Below are positions 56,434 through 64,000 of a stretch of 64,000 nucleotides of DNA, piece by piece. The stretch lies in the NCBI GenBank assembly GCA_017577365.1, contig PKRJ01000017.1:4055-68054 (forward strand), in the 5' to 3' direction. A model generated the notes under the pieces. That model saw only the letters and a program-made list of their open reading frames with translations. It did not search any database and was not told the DNA's origin. The position numbers and the translations under genes were made by a program. The first letter of the stretch is position 1. Each line of letters starts with the position of its first letter. The stretch is from Gammaproteobacteria bacterium. GTDB taxonomy: Bacteria; Pseudomonadota; Gammaproteobacteria; Steroidobacterales; Rariloculaceae.

Positions 56434-56476
56434 ATGTCCGATGCCGACGTCGGCTGAGTCGCCGAGGCTCGGACAT
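56434..56476 (+). promoter_or_regulatory. Structured leader upstream of the MetE-like gene
   Basis: Arms ATGTCCGA (56434-56441) and TCGGACAT (56469-56476) enclose an inner perfect palindrome GCCGACGTCGGC (56443-56454). Farther on, CCGCGAAACGC occurs twice (56573-56583 and 56596-56606). The 310-bp gap between the NfeD-like start and the MetE-like start thus has dense symmetry. It could be a 5' regulatory RNA or protein sites; no known riboswitch consensus was recognised. Confidence 0.35.
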
Positions 56477-56643
56477 CGTAGGGGAGCGTCGCGTGCGCGC
56501 GTCAGTCGACAGGATGTCGCCGCCGCTCGTTCGTTCGATTTGAAGACAAATAACGCTCCACATCGAACGTTCCCGCGAAACGCCCCCGAACATCGCCGCG
56601 AAACGCACGGTTCGTTCGTCGACATCCAGGGACGGGAGCAACA

Positions 56644-57753
56644 ATGACCTCTATCGATCGCCCTCCTTTTCGCGCCGATCACGTCGGCAGCCTTCTGCGT
56701 CCTAGGAGCCTGCTCGAGCTGCGCGAACGCGTCCGGGCAGGCAAAGCGTCGCGCGAAGAGCTTCGCGCTCACGAGGATGCTTGCATCCAGCAAGCGGTCA
56801 TCATGCAGGAATCGCTCGGCTTCGAGTCGATCACCGACGGAGAGTACAGGCGCCAGACGTTCCACGGCGACTTTCTCGATAGCCTCGAGGGCGTCGAGTT
56901 CAAGCAGCTGTTCCCGCCGGGAAGCAACGAGTCGGGTAACCACGAGGCGCCTTTCGTCGCCTTCGTCACCGGAAAGCTCAATCGCCCCGAAGGCGGCGTC
57001 GAGGTGGAGAATTTCCGCTTCCTGAAGTCGCTCACGACGCGCACGGCGCGGCAGACGATTCCGTCTCCCACGATGCTGCACTTCCGCGGCGGACGGCGAG
57101 CGATCGATCCGCACGTGTATCCCGAGATGAACGAGTTTTTCGCGGACGTCGCGCGCGTGTTCCGAGAGGAGATCACGGATCTCGCCGCGGCCGGATGCCG
57201 CTACTTGCAGATCGACGACACGAATCTCGCGTACCTCTGCGACGAGCAGATGCGCGAACGCGCGCGCGAGCGCGGCGAGGACGTCGACGCGTTGCCGAGC
57301 ACGTACGCGCGGCTGATCAACGATTCGATCGCCGGCCGGCCGAACGACATGTCCGTCTGCATTCACCTGTGCCGCGGCAACGCGAAGAGCCGTTGGTTCG
57401 CCGAGGGCGGGTACGAGCCGATCGCCGACGTGCTCTTCAACGAGCTCGATGTCGACGGTTTCTTCCTCGAGTACGACGACGAGCGGTCCGGCGGCTTCGA
57501 GCCGCTGCGGTTCGTGCCGAAAGGCAAGAAGGTCGTGCTCGGCCTCGTCTCGACGAAGCGCGGAGCGCTCGAGGACAAGGACGAGATCAAGCGGCGCATC
57601 GACGAGGCGGCGCGATACGTCCCGCTCGAGCAGCTGTGCCTCTCCCCGCAGTGCGGCTTCGCGAGCGTCGCCGAGGGCAACTTCATCACGCCCGACGACG
57701 AGAAGCGCAAGCTCGCGCTCGTCGTCGAGATCGCGGAAGAGGTGTGGGGCTGA
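56644..57753 (+). CDS. Cobalamin-independent methionine synthase II family protein
   Basis: A 369-residue enzyme of the MetE C-terminal-domain family without the N-terminal MetE half. It starts with PPFRADHVGSLLRP, a segment that binds substrate phosphate or carboxylate in the family. Zinc ligands are visible as H and C in CIHLCRGN, an acidic residue in FFLEYDDE and a cysteine in SPQCGFAS. Such short proteins (YxjG-like) transfer a methyl or alkyl group to a thiol; true donor and acceptor are unknown. GGGAGC lies eight bases before ATG 56644. Likely regulated through the symmetrical leader region upstream. Confidence 0.9.
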   Translation: MTSIDRPPFRADHVGSLLRPRSLLELRERVRAGKASREELRAHEDACIQQAVIMQESLGFESITDGEYRRQTFHGDFLDSLEGVEFKQLFPPGSNESGNHEAPFVAFVTGKLNRPEGGVEVENFRFLKSLTTRTARQTIPSPTMLHFRGGRRAIDPHVYPEMNEFFADVARVFREEITDLAAAGCRYLQIDDTNLAYLCDEQMRERARERGEDVDALPSTYARLINDSIAGRPNDMSVCIHLCRGNAKSRWFAEGGYEPIADVLFNELDVDGFFLEYDDERSGGFEPLRFVPKGKKVVLGLVSTKRGALEDKDEIKRRIDEAARYVPLEQLCLSPQCGFASVAEGNFITPDDEKRKLALVVEIAEEVWG

Positions 57754-57808
57754 CGTAGCGCGCGCGGCGCGGGCACCAGCCCTGCGCCGCGCGCTCACCG
57801 CCTCCCGG

Positions 57809-58636
57809 TCAGAACCGATAATCCTCGAGCCGCTCGAGCCACAGGTCGCGATCGAGCCGCCACTCTCCGCCTTCCTTGTGCCATATGTGAGCGAAGCGGC
57901 CGAAGCCGAGCCTCGCGCCGTCGCGCCGGCCGATCACCTCGTAGTCGCCGTGCACGAGGATCATGTCGACACCATCGACCGCGTGCGTCACCGTCAGCAC
58001 GGTCAGCGGATCGTCCTCGCCGAAATCCTCCGCCCAGAACGCGCCGATCGCGTCGCGGCCGGCGATCGTCGGCGCGCCGTGCATCATCAGCCGGGCATTC
58101 TCGGAGTACAGGGCGGCGAGCGCCTTCGCGTCGTGCCGGTTGTAAGCTTCGCTCCACCGATCGGCGAGCGCCTGCACGTCCACTTCCATGGCCGTCCGAT
58201 CGTACGGCTCGTGCGGCTGGTTCCACAGATCCCTGTCGAGACGCCATTCGCGTCCGCCGTCGCGCACCCATAGATGCGCGAATCTGCCGAGGCCGAGCAG
58301 TCGCCCGTCGTCGCGGCCGACGACCCGATAGTCGCCGTGCACGAGCATCATGTCCGCGCCGGCCACGGAGCTCGTCACGCGGAGCACCGTCAGCGGATTT
58401 CCTTCGCCGAAGTCCTCGGCCCAGAACGACACGATCTGGTCGCGGCCCGCGATGGTCGGCGAGCCGTGCATCAGGAGACGCGCGTCCTCGGTATAGAGCT
58501 CACCGAGCGCCACCGCATCGTGCCGGTTGTACGCCCGTGCCCAACGGTCGGCGAGGCCTTGCACGCCGATCTGAGCTTCCGCTAGACACGCCGCGACGGC
58601 CAATATCCCCGCGAATACGCCTGTGACCGCTCTCAT
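57809..58636 (-). CDS. Exported protein with two tandem SnoaL/NTF2-like domains
   Basis: A 275-residue protein with a signal peptide (VTGVFAGILAVAACLAEA). Two cone-shaped alpha-beta domains follow at about 25-140 and 150-270. They are very similar, about 70 percent by eye: AYNRHD, MHGSPTIAGRD / MHGAPTIAGRD, FWAEDFGE, LVHGDY and EWRLDRDLW occur in each. This points to a recent internal duplication of a DUF4440/SnoaL-like unit. Such domains bind small ligands or act as isomerases or hydrolases; no catalytic residue is certain here. It lies 139 bp downstream of a cytochrome b561 gene and ends 55 bp from the MetE-like gene, tail to tail. Confidence 0.85.
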   Translation of the reverse strand: MRAVTGVFAGILAVAACLAEAQIGVQGLADRWARAYNRHDAVALGELYTEDARLLMHGSPTIAGRDQIVSFWAEDFGEGNPLTVLRVTSSVAGADMMLVHGDYRVVGRDDGRLLGLGRFAHLWVRDGGREWRLDRDLWNQPHEPYDRTAMEVDVQALADRWSEAYNRHDAKALAALYSENARLMMHGAPTIAGRDAIGAFWAEDFGEDDPLTVLTVTHAVDGVDMILVHGDYEVIGRRDGARLGFGRFAHIWHKEGGEWRLDRDLWLERLEDYRF

Positions 58637-58709
58637 CTTCCTTCTCCGTCCGCTTCGACGGTTCGAGCATCGCGGAGACGGCGTGACGGGGCCATCGGGG
58701 ATAGCCGAA

Positions 58710-58727
58710 CCCCGCCCGCTGGCGGGG
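58710..58727. terminator. GC-rich hairpin between cytochrome b561 and SnoaL-like genes
   Basis: CCCCGCC (58710-58716) and GGCGGGG (58721-58727) form a perfect 7-bp stem with the loop CGCT, about 48 bp after the b561 stop on the minus strand. No T-run follows, so terminator status is uncertain. Confidence 0.35.
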
Positions 58728-58775
58728 CGACCCAGCCCATGGGGATTTCGGAGCGCTACCTACGCGCTCGCGGCG

Positions 58776-59345
58776 TTACCGCGATAGGCGAAACATTCGC
58801 CGAACGACGCCGTCGTTGCGGAACGCGTGATAGACGGCGCCGGCGATATGCACGGACAGGACCGCGAGCAGCGCCCAGCACGTCCACAGATGGATATCCG
58901 AATAGAAAATGTTGAGATCCTCGTCCTCGCGGCCCCAATACGGCAGATCGATCGTCCACCACAGCGTCGTGCCCCATCCGCTGTACGACGACGACAGGTA
59001 CCCGCTGACGCACACGGCGAGGATCAGCACGTACAACGCGATGTGGTCGATCGTCGCGAGCCGCCTCATCCACGAGCTTTCCAGTGCCGGCGGCGCGGGC
59101 CGACGCTTCAACCGCACGAAAAGCAGCAGCCCGAGCAGGAAGACGAGCGTGATGCCGATGTTCTTGTGCAGCTGAAACGGGAACTCGCGGAATCTGAACT
59201 CCGACGACGGCAGCGGCAACGCGAGCATCCACCAGCTCGACGCGAACAGAAAGAAGATCGAAACCGCGAGCAGCCAATGGATCACGACGGCCGTGCGGCT
59301 GTAGCCCGCCTCTTGCGGCGTCGCGTTACGTTCCTCGTGCTCCAT
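58776..59345 (-). CDS. Cytochrome b561
   Basis: A 189-residue membrane protein with four helices carrying the haem-ligating histidines: TAVVIHWLLAV, FQLHKNIGITLVFLLG, ATIDHIALYVLIL and VLSVHIAGAVYHAFR. This is the CybB/YodB type, which takes electrons from the quinol pool or superoxide in the inner membrane. It starts 15 bp after the next membrane protein gene on the same strand and probably shares its transcript. The loop with WWTIDLPYWGREDEDLN is periplasmic. Confidence 0.93.
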   Translation of the reverse strand: MEHEERNATPQEAGYSRTAVVIHWLLAVSIFFLFASSWWMLALPLPSSEFRFREFPFQLHKNIGITLVFLLGLLLFVRLKRRPAPPALESSWMRRLATIDHIALYVLILAVCVSGYLSSSYSGWGTTLWWTIDLPYWGREDEDLNIFYSDIHLWTCWALLAVLSVHIAGAVYHAFRNDGVVRRMFRLSR

Positions 59346-59360
59346 ACCGAGTCGTCTCGT

Positions 59361-59933
59361 TCAACGGGTGATTTCGGCGGTCGACGCGGCCCTACCCGCC
59401 ACCGCACCCACGGTCATCATCATGTGAACGACGAACCACTGCAGATGGTTCCAGAGATAGAGGCCGCGCAGTATCGGTCCGGCGTTGATCGCTCCGATGA
59501 AAGCGACGGCATCGATCAGCGCCAAACCGCCGAATACGGGAACGGCCACGGTCGCGGCCCAAGCGCGATGATCGACGAGCCCTGCGCCGACGACGATCGA
59601 TACGAACGCGAGAATCGTCCCGAACGCGGACAAGGCGGTCATCAGCCCCGGGAACCACTCGGGTGCGGAGACGAGATAGCTGCGGACGTTGCTGACGAGC
59701 TGTTCGCACTCGGCGACGCTCAAGCCCTCCTCGATCAGCTCGTCCTCCGGGCATTCCGCCGGCGGCAGCTCACCGCTCGCGGGCGCCGCGATCGCGAACA
59801 CGTGCTGCCTCGTCCACTCGGTGCCGTGAACGGCCACGAGCAGAACCCCCAACACGATCGCGACGATGCCGAGCCAGCTCCGCCACGCCGCGCCGCGCGC
59901 GTTTCCGGCCATCGGTTGCATGGTGTCGGCCAT
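59361..59933 (-). CDS. Hypothetical four-helix membrane protein
   Basis: About 190 residues from ATG 59933. Predicted helices lie near residues 18-38, 95-120, 125-150 and 155-180. A periplasmic loop (about 50-90) contains two cysteines in AECPEDELIEEGLSVAEC that could form a disulphide. No haem motif beyond single histidines (HLQWFVVHMMM near the end). I do not recognise the family. It lies directly upstream of cytochrome b561 (15 bp), so a role in the same membrane redox step is possible. Confidence 0.65.
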   Translation of the reverse strand: MADTMQPMAGNARGAAWRSWLGIVAIVLGVLLVAVHGTEWTRQHVFAIAAPASGELPPAECPEDELIEEGLSVAECEQLVSNVRSYLVSAPEWFPGLMTALSAFGTILAFVSIVVGAGLVDHRAWAATVAVPVFGGLALIDAVAFIGAINAGPILRGLYLWNHLQWFVVHMMMTVGAVAGRAASTAEITR

Positions 59934-60115
59934 ACCGGGACCTAACTCTACCGATTCCTCGATGCGGGAGCACGCGCGAGCGGCTCGGCGCGAAACGAAC
60001 AGTGTATTTTCGGACGACGCGCACTTCCACGCGGACGTCCCGCATTGCCGGGCTCTGCCCGGAGCACTAGCATCTCGAGTTGCGCGATCCGCGGGACGCA
60101 TCAAGGCGCGGCGAA

Positions 60116-61024
60116 ATGAGAAAAATCTTACTGATCGGCCCTCGATTCGATCCGCAGCACGCGGGCTTCGTGCGCGCCGCGGCGATCGCCGAGCGCGCGA
60201 GTGCCGCCGTCGAGCTGCTCGACGTCGTCTACGATCCGCATCTGGAAGGCTACCTAGGCGAAGAGATCTACAGGTCGCTGCGCGAGCGTCTCGTCGCCGG
60301 CCGCGAGGCCCGGGCGAAAGAGCAAGCCGCGGCGCTCGCAGCGCGCGGAATTCCCGCCACCGCGAAAGCCGTCTGGAGCGAGACGCTGCATCTCGCCGTC
60401 GCCCGCGCAGCCGCGGCCGAGGACGTCGATCTCGTCGTGCTCGAGCCCGAGGATCGCGATCGGGGCCTGTCGCATGCCGAGTGGACGGTTGTCTCGACCT
60501 GCCCGGCGCCGGTGCTCGTCGCGCGCGGCGGGCCGCATTCGTGCTATACCTCGGTGATCGCCGCCGTGGATCCGGACCGCGCTCACGACAAGCCCGCATC
60601 GCTCGACGCGCGGATCGTCGAGCACGCGCGCGAGTTCCGCGATCTCTTCGGTGTGAAGATCGAGATCCTGCACTGCGTTCCGCCGCTCGCGCCGCTGGTC
60701 CGCGAGATGATCGCGGAAAGCGCGCTGCGCGATGCCGAGAGCGCGATGCGCGCCGAGTGCAGCGCGGCGCTGCACGCGTTGGCACGCGACGCGGGGCTGC
60801 CCGCCGATGCGGTATCCGTCGTCGAAGGCCGCCCCGCCGACGTGCTCGACGAGCGGTCGTCGCGCGACGAAGCCTCTCTGGTCGTGCTCGGCACGGTATC
60901 GCGCGCGCCGATCGCGCGGCTTCTTATCGGCAGCACGGCCGCGCGCGTGCTGCGCGGCCGCGGCGGCGACGTGCTCGTCGTCAAGCCTCCCGGCTTCGGC
61001 TTCGCACCCGACGAGAACGCCTGA
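60116..61024 (+). CDS. Tandem universal stress protein, UspE-like
   Basis: A 302-residue cytoplasmic protein with two Usp domains (about 1-140 and 150-295). The first begins with KILLIGPRFDPQH, the second with TSVIAAVDPD. Only the second has the ATP-binding pattern G-x2-G-x9-GS, degenerate here as LGTVSRAPIARLLIGSTAARVL (positions about 262-283). E. coli UspE has the same tandem layout. ATG 60116 has AAGG 11 bases upstream. Its stop abuts the stop of the convergent RND gene with no base between. Such proteins are induced in stationary phase and stress. Confidence 0.88.
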   Translation: MRKILLIGPRFDPQHAGFVRAAAIAERASAAVELLDVVYDPHLEGYLGEEIYRSLRERLVAGREARAKEQAAALAARGIPATAKAVWSETLHLAVARAAAAEDVDLVVLEPEDRDRGLSHAEWTVVSTCPAPVLVARGGPHSCYTSVIAAVDPDRAHDKPASLDARIVEHAREFRDLFGVKIEILHCVPPLAPLVREMIAESALRDAESAMRAECSAALHALARDAGLPADAVSVVEGRPADVLDERSSRDEASLVVLGTVSRAPIARLLIGSTAARVLRGRGGDVLVVKPPGFGFAPDENA

Positions 61025-64000
61025 TCAAGGCAACGCGGCGTGGCCGCGATCGGCGGATGCGGCGGGCACCGCGGCCGGCGCCGCGCCCATCAGCCGATCG
61101 ACGAGCCGGCTCACGTGCTGAGGCGAACGCGTCTTGCGCGCGAACAACGCGTAGACCGAAGGCACCACGAACAACGTCAGGAACACCGCGACGAGGGTGC
61201 CGAAGAACACGACGATGCCGATCGGCTGCCGTTGCTCCGCGCCGGCACCGGTCGCGAGCATCAACGGCAGGGCGCCGAACGCGGTGCAGAAGCTCGTCAT
61301 CAGCACCGGCCGCAGGCGGATCGCGGCCGCCTGGACGATCGCGTCGATGAACTCGACGCCGCGATCGCGCAGCTGATTCGCGAACTCGACGATCAGCACG
61401 CCGTTCTTCGCCGCGATGCCGACGAGCATGATCACGGCGATCTGGCTGAAGATATTGATCGTGAGCCCGTAGAGCTTCAGTCCGAACACCGCGCCGAGCA
61501 GCGCGAGCGGGACCGTGACCATGATGATCAGCGGATGCACGAAGCTCTCGAACTGCGCCGCGAGGACGAGATAGACGACGGCGAGCGCGAGCAGGAAGGT
61601 CCAGTACATCTGTCGTCCCGTGCGCGTGTACTCGCCCGACTCGCCGTCCCACATCAGTGTCGCCTCGGGCAGCTCGCGCGCGACCGTGCCGGTGAACCAG
61701 CGCACGGCTTCGCCCAGCGTATAGCCCGGCGCGAGATCGGCGGAGATTTCGATCGAGCGGAGCCGGTTGAAGCGCGACAGCGCCATCGTGCCGGATGTTT
61801 CCTCGAGACGGATCACGCTCGCGAGCGGGATCAGCTCGCCGCGCGAGGAGCGGACGTGGATGTTCGTGAGGTCCGTGCTCGTCTCGCGGAAGTCGTCGCG
61901 GCCCTGCAGGATCACGTTGTACTCGCGGCCGCGCTCGACGTAGGTCGTGACGATGCGCGAGCCGAGCATCGTCTCGAGGGTACGTCCGACCGTCTGCAGC
62001 GAGATGCCGAGATCGGCGGCGCGGTCGCGATCGACGGACACGCGGATCTGCGGCTTGCGCGCCTTGTACGACGTCTCCACGTTCGTGAGCCCGGGATTCG
62101 CGAGCGCCAGCTGATACAGCCGCTCGGACCATTCGGCCAAGCGCTCGTAGTCCGGGCCGCCGATGACCGCCTGCACCGGATTGCCGACGCCCCGGCGGCC
62201 GAGACCGGCCGGCTGTCCCGTAGAGACGCGTACGCCGGGCATCTCGCGCTCGGCGCGCGCGCGAATCTCTTCGACGACCTGGCGCGGCGTGCGGTCGCGC
62301 TCCTCCCACGGCTGCATGATCACGAACGCCCGCGCCGTGTTGACGTCGCCGGTGCGGATATTCGCGCCGCCCTGACCGGGCACGCGCACGACGACGCGCG
62401 CGATGTCGCCGCGCTCCATCTGCTCGAACGCGAGGCTCTCGAGCTCTGTCGCGTACCGGTCGATGTAGCTGAAGCTCGAGCCCTCGGGCCCTTCGAGCTG
62501 CACGTACGCCCGGCCGAGATCGGCCGTCGGCGTGAACTCGGCCGGCACGGATCGAAACGTCACGATGCCGAGCACGACGAGGACTACGACGCCGCAGACG
62601 ACGACCCACGGCCGCATCACGAGCCAGCGCAGACGCGCGCTGTAGAACGTCGAGATCGCTCGGAACAGACGATCGATGCCGCGGGATAGCCGGCCGCGCT
62701 CGCTCGCGCCGTGCGGCAGCTTCGACGCGAGCATCGGCGTGAGCGTCAACGCGACGAGCGCGGAGAACAATACCGACGCGGCGAGCGTGAAGCCGAACTC
62801 GCGGAACAGCCGGCCGAGATCGCCGGGCAGGAACGAGATCGGCACGAACACGGACGCGAGCGTCAGCGTCGTCGCGATCACCGCGAAGCCGATCTCGCGC
62901 GTGCCGGTGATCGCGGCGACGAGCGGCGGCTCGCCGAGCTCGGTGCGCCGATGCACGTTCTCGAGCACGACGATCGCGTCGTCGACGACGAGACCGATCG
63001 CGAGCACGAGGCCGAGCAGCGTCAGCACGTTGATCGTGTAGCCGAGCGCGTACATCACCATCATCGCCGCGATCACCGAGACCGGAATCGTGATCGCGGG
63101 GATCAGCGTCGCGCGGAAGCTGCCGATGAAACAGTAGATGACGATGAGGACGGAGATCAGCGCGAACACGACGGCGATCAGCACCTCGCGCAGCGCGGCC
63201 TCGATCGAGACCGCGTTGTCGATGCTGACTACGAGCGACGTGCCCGCCGGCAGGGTCTCCTGGATGCGCGCGACCTCCTCGCGCACGCCCCTCGCGATGT
63301 CGAGCGTATTGCCCTTCGATTGCGCCTCGATCGCGAGCATGATGCCGGGGCGGCCGTTCAGGCGGCTGTAGGACCGCTCGTTCTCGGCCGCGCGCTCGAC
63401 GCGTGCGACCTCGCCGAGACGCACGAGATGCCCGTCCTCGCCGCGCGCGATCACGAGATTGCGAAAGTCTTCCTCCGTCTCGAGCCCGACGAGCGTGCGC
63501 AGCGAGAACTCGCGCGTGCGCGACTCGAGCCGGCCGGCCGGCAGCTCGACGTTCTCTCTGCGCAGCGCGTCCTCGATGTCGGTCACGGTGAGCCGGCGCG
63601 CGGCGAGCGCCTGCCGATCGATCCAGATGCGCATCGAGTAACGGCGGGCGCCGATCAGGTTGACGCTCGCGACGCCGGGCACGGTCGAGAGCCGGTCGAC
63701 GAGATTGCGCTCGGCATAGTCCGTGAGCTCGAGCATCGACATCGTGTCCGAGCTGAACGCGAGCGTCATGATCGATTCGGCGCTCGCGTCGGACTTCGCG
63801 ATGCGCGGCGCATCGGCCTCGAGCGGCAGGCTGCTCATCACGCGCGAGACGCGGTCGCGCACGTCGTTCGCGGCCGCGTCGAGGTCGCGGCTGACGTCGA
63901 ACTCGATGCGCACCTGCGAGCGCTCGTCCTCGCTGTCGGACTCGATCTTCAGGATGCCCTCGAGGCCGGCGATGGCGTCCTCGATCACCTGCGTGATCTT
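61025..64000 (-). CDS. RND family efflux transporter, HAE-1 type (N-terminus outside window)
   Basis: The last 992 residues of an AcrB/MexB-like inner-membrane pump; about 40-60 N-terminal residues lie past the right edge. Proton-relay residues are intact: two aspartates in LVVDDAIVVLENVHR (helix 4) and lysine in AAKNGVLIVEFANQL (helix 10). Twelve helices and two large periplasmic loops, with the repeat VSIDNAVSIEAALREVLIAVV (split over two segments) and SFRATLIPAITIPVSV, fit the hydrophobic/amphiphilic efflux group. The membrane-fusion partner would normally be upstream, outside the window. It drives export of drugs or lipids in exchange for protons. Confidence 0.93.
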   Translation of the reverse strand, partial: KITQVIEDAIAGLEGILKIESDSEDERSQVRIEFDVSRDLDAAANDVRDRVSRVMSSLPLEADAPRIAKSDASAESIMTLAFSSDTMSMLELTDYAERNLVDRLSTVPGVASVNLIGARRYSMRIWIDRQALAARRLTVTDIEDALRRENVELPAGRLESRTREFSLRTLVGLETEEDFRNLVIARGEDGHLVRLGEVARVERAAENERSYSRLNGRPGIMLAIEAQSKGNTLDIARGVREEVARIQETLPAGTSLVVSIDNAVSIEAALREVLIAVVFALISVLIVIYCFIGSFRATLIPAITIPVSVIAAMMVMYALGYTINVLTLLGLVLAIGLVVDDAIVVLENVHRRTELGEPPLVAAITGTREIGFAVIATTLTLASVFVPISFLPGDLGRLFREFGFTLAASVLFSALVALTLTPMLASKLPHGASERGRLSRGIDRLFRAISTFYSARLRWLVMRPWVVVCGVVVLVVLGIVTFRSVPAEFTPTADLGRAYVQLEGPEGSSFSYIDRYATELESLAFEQMERGDIARVVVRVPGQGGANIRTGDVNTARAFVIMQPWEERDRTPRQVVEEIRARAEREMPGVRVSTGQPAGLGRRGVGNPVQAVIGGPDYERLAEWSERLYQLALANPGLTNVETSYKARKPQIRVSVDRDRAADLGISLQTVGRTLETMLGSRIVTTYVERGREYNVILQGRDDFRETSTDLTNIHVRSSRGELIPLASVIRLEETSGTMALSRFNRLRSIEISADLAPGYTLGEAVRWFTGTVARELPEATLMWDGESGEYTRTGRQMYWTFLLALAVVYLVLAAQFESFVHPLIIMVTVPLALLGAVFGLKLYGLTINIFSQIAVIMLVGIAAKNGVLIVEFANQLRDRGVEFIDAIVQAAAIRLRPVLMTSFCTAFGALPLMLATGAGAEQRQPIGIVVFFGTLVAVFLTLFVVPSVYALFARKTRSPQHVSRLVDRLMGAAPAAVPAASADRGHAALP

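Noticed and set aside
56434..56606. Leader considered as a SAM or SAH riboswitch
   Set aside because: Stem and loop sequences do not fit the consensus I know; only generic symmetry is present.

Overview
The window is about 68-70 percent GC, densely packed, and has little intergenic DNA. Several features point to a gammaproteobacterium: a complex I operon of the Escherichia/Pseudomonas type with nuoC and nuoD fused, an SrkA/YihE kinase, a class A penicillin-binding protein of the PBP1b type, the PA2778/PA2779 gene pair, and CopA/CopB copper resistance. The species cannot be named from the sequence. No rRNA, tRNA, CRISPR array, insertion sequence, prophage or replication origin was recognised.

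Left part (1-7640). A minus-strand redox cluster holds a truncated lipoprotein cytochrome c', a 142-residue protein of unknown function, a four-helix cytochrome b and a 50-residue one-helix membrane protein. It lies just downstream of srkA. Next come a two-subunit M16 peptidase (one active and one inactive subunit), an esterase, and a short stretch with an XRE regulator and small orphan genes.

Complex I (8131-23426). This is a complete nuoA-B-CD-E-F-G-H-I-J-K-L-M-N operon. Most junctions are 4-bp overlaps. The exceptions are the nuoF/nuoG and nuoI/nuoJ spacers, both of which carry repeats; the nuoI/nuoJ spacer holds three copies of a roughly 31-bp element and a nested hairpin.

Signalling and metals (23475-30745). 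A kinase-less three-gene operon encodes receiver-Hpt, receiver-GGDEF-EAL and HDOD proteins. It is divergent from a MerR/TipAS regulator whose own promoter has the 19-bp spacer with internal dyad typical of MerR control. copA-copB follows, preceded by a near-perfect CueR-type promoter.

NAD, lipid and transport (30764-38695). nadA-nadB sits next to nrtR, the Nudix-type NAD regulator, and a 17-bp perfect palindrome lies just upstream of nadA. Further along the same strand are a CynX-like MFS carrier, an acyl-CoA-ligase-like enzyme, and an Nramp-fold protein lacking the usual metal-binding motifs.

Undescribed operon (38890-42575). Three plus-strand genes encode a soluble coiled-coil protein, a single-pass membrane protein (probably DUF6384) and a long coiled-coil protein with a glycine-rich tail. 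I cannot assign a function; this is the best candidate for a new system.

Right part (42712-64000). This holds an aldo/keto reductase, a lipoprotein PQQ-dehydrogenase fused to cytochrome c, and a small lower-GC patch with an orphan gene. It continues with AsmA, PBP1b, a TPR lipoprotein, an MFS carrier, the PA2779/PA2778 pair, an NfeD-like protein and a MetE-type methyltransferase. The last genes are a tandem-duplicated SnoaL-like protein, cytochrome b561, a membrane protein, a tandem universal stress protein and an RND efflux pump cut by the right edge.
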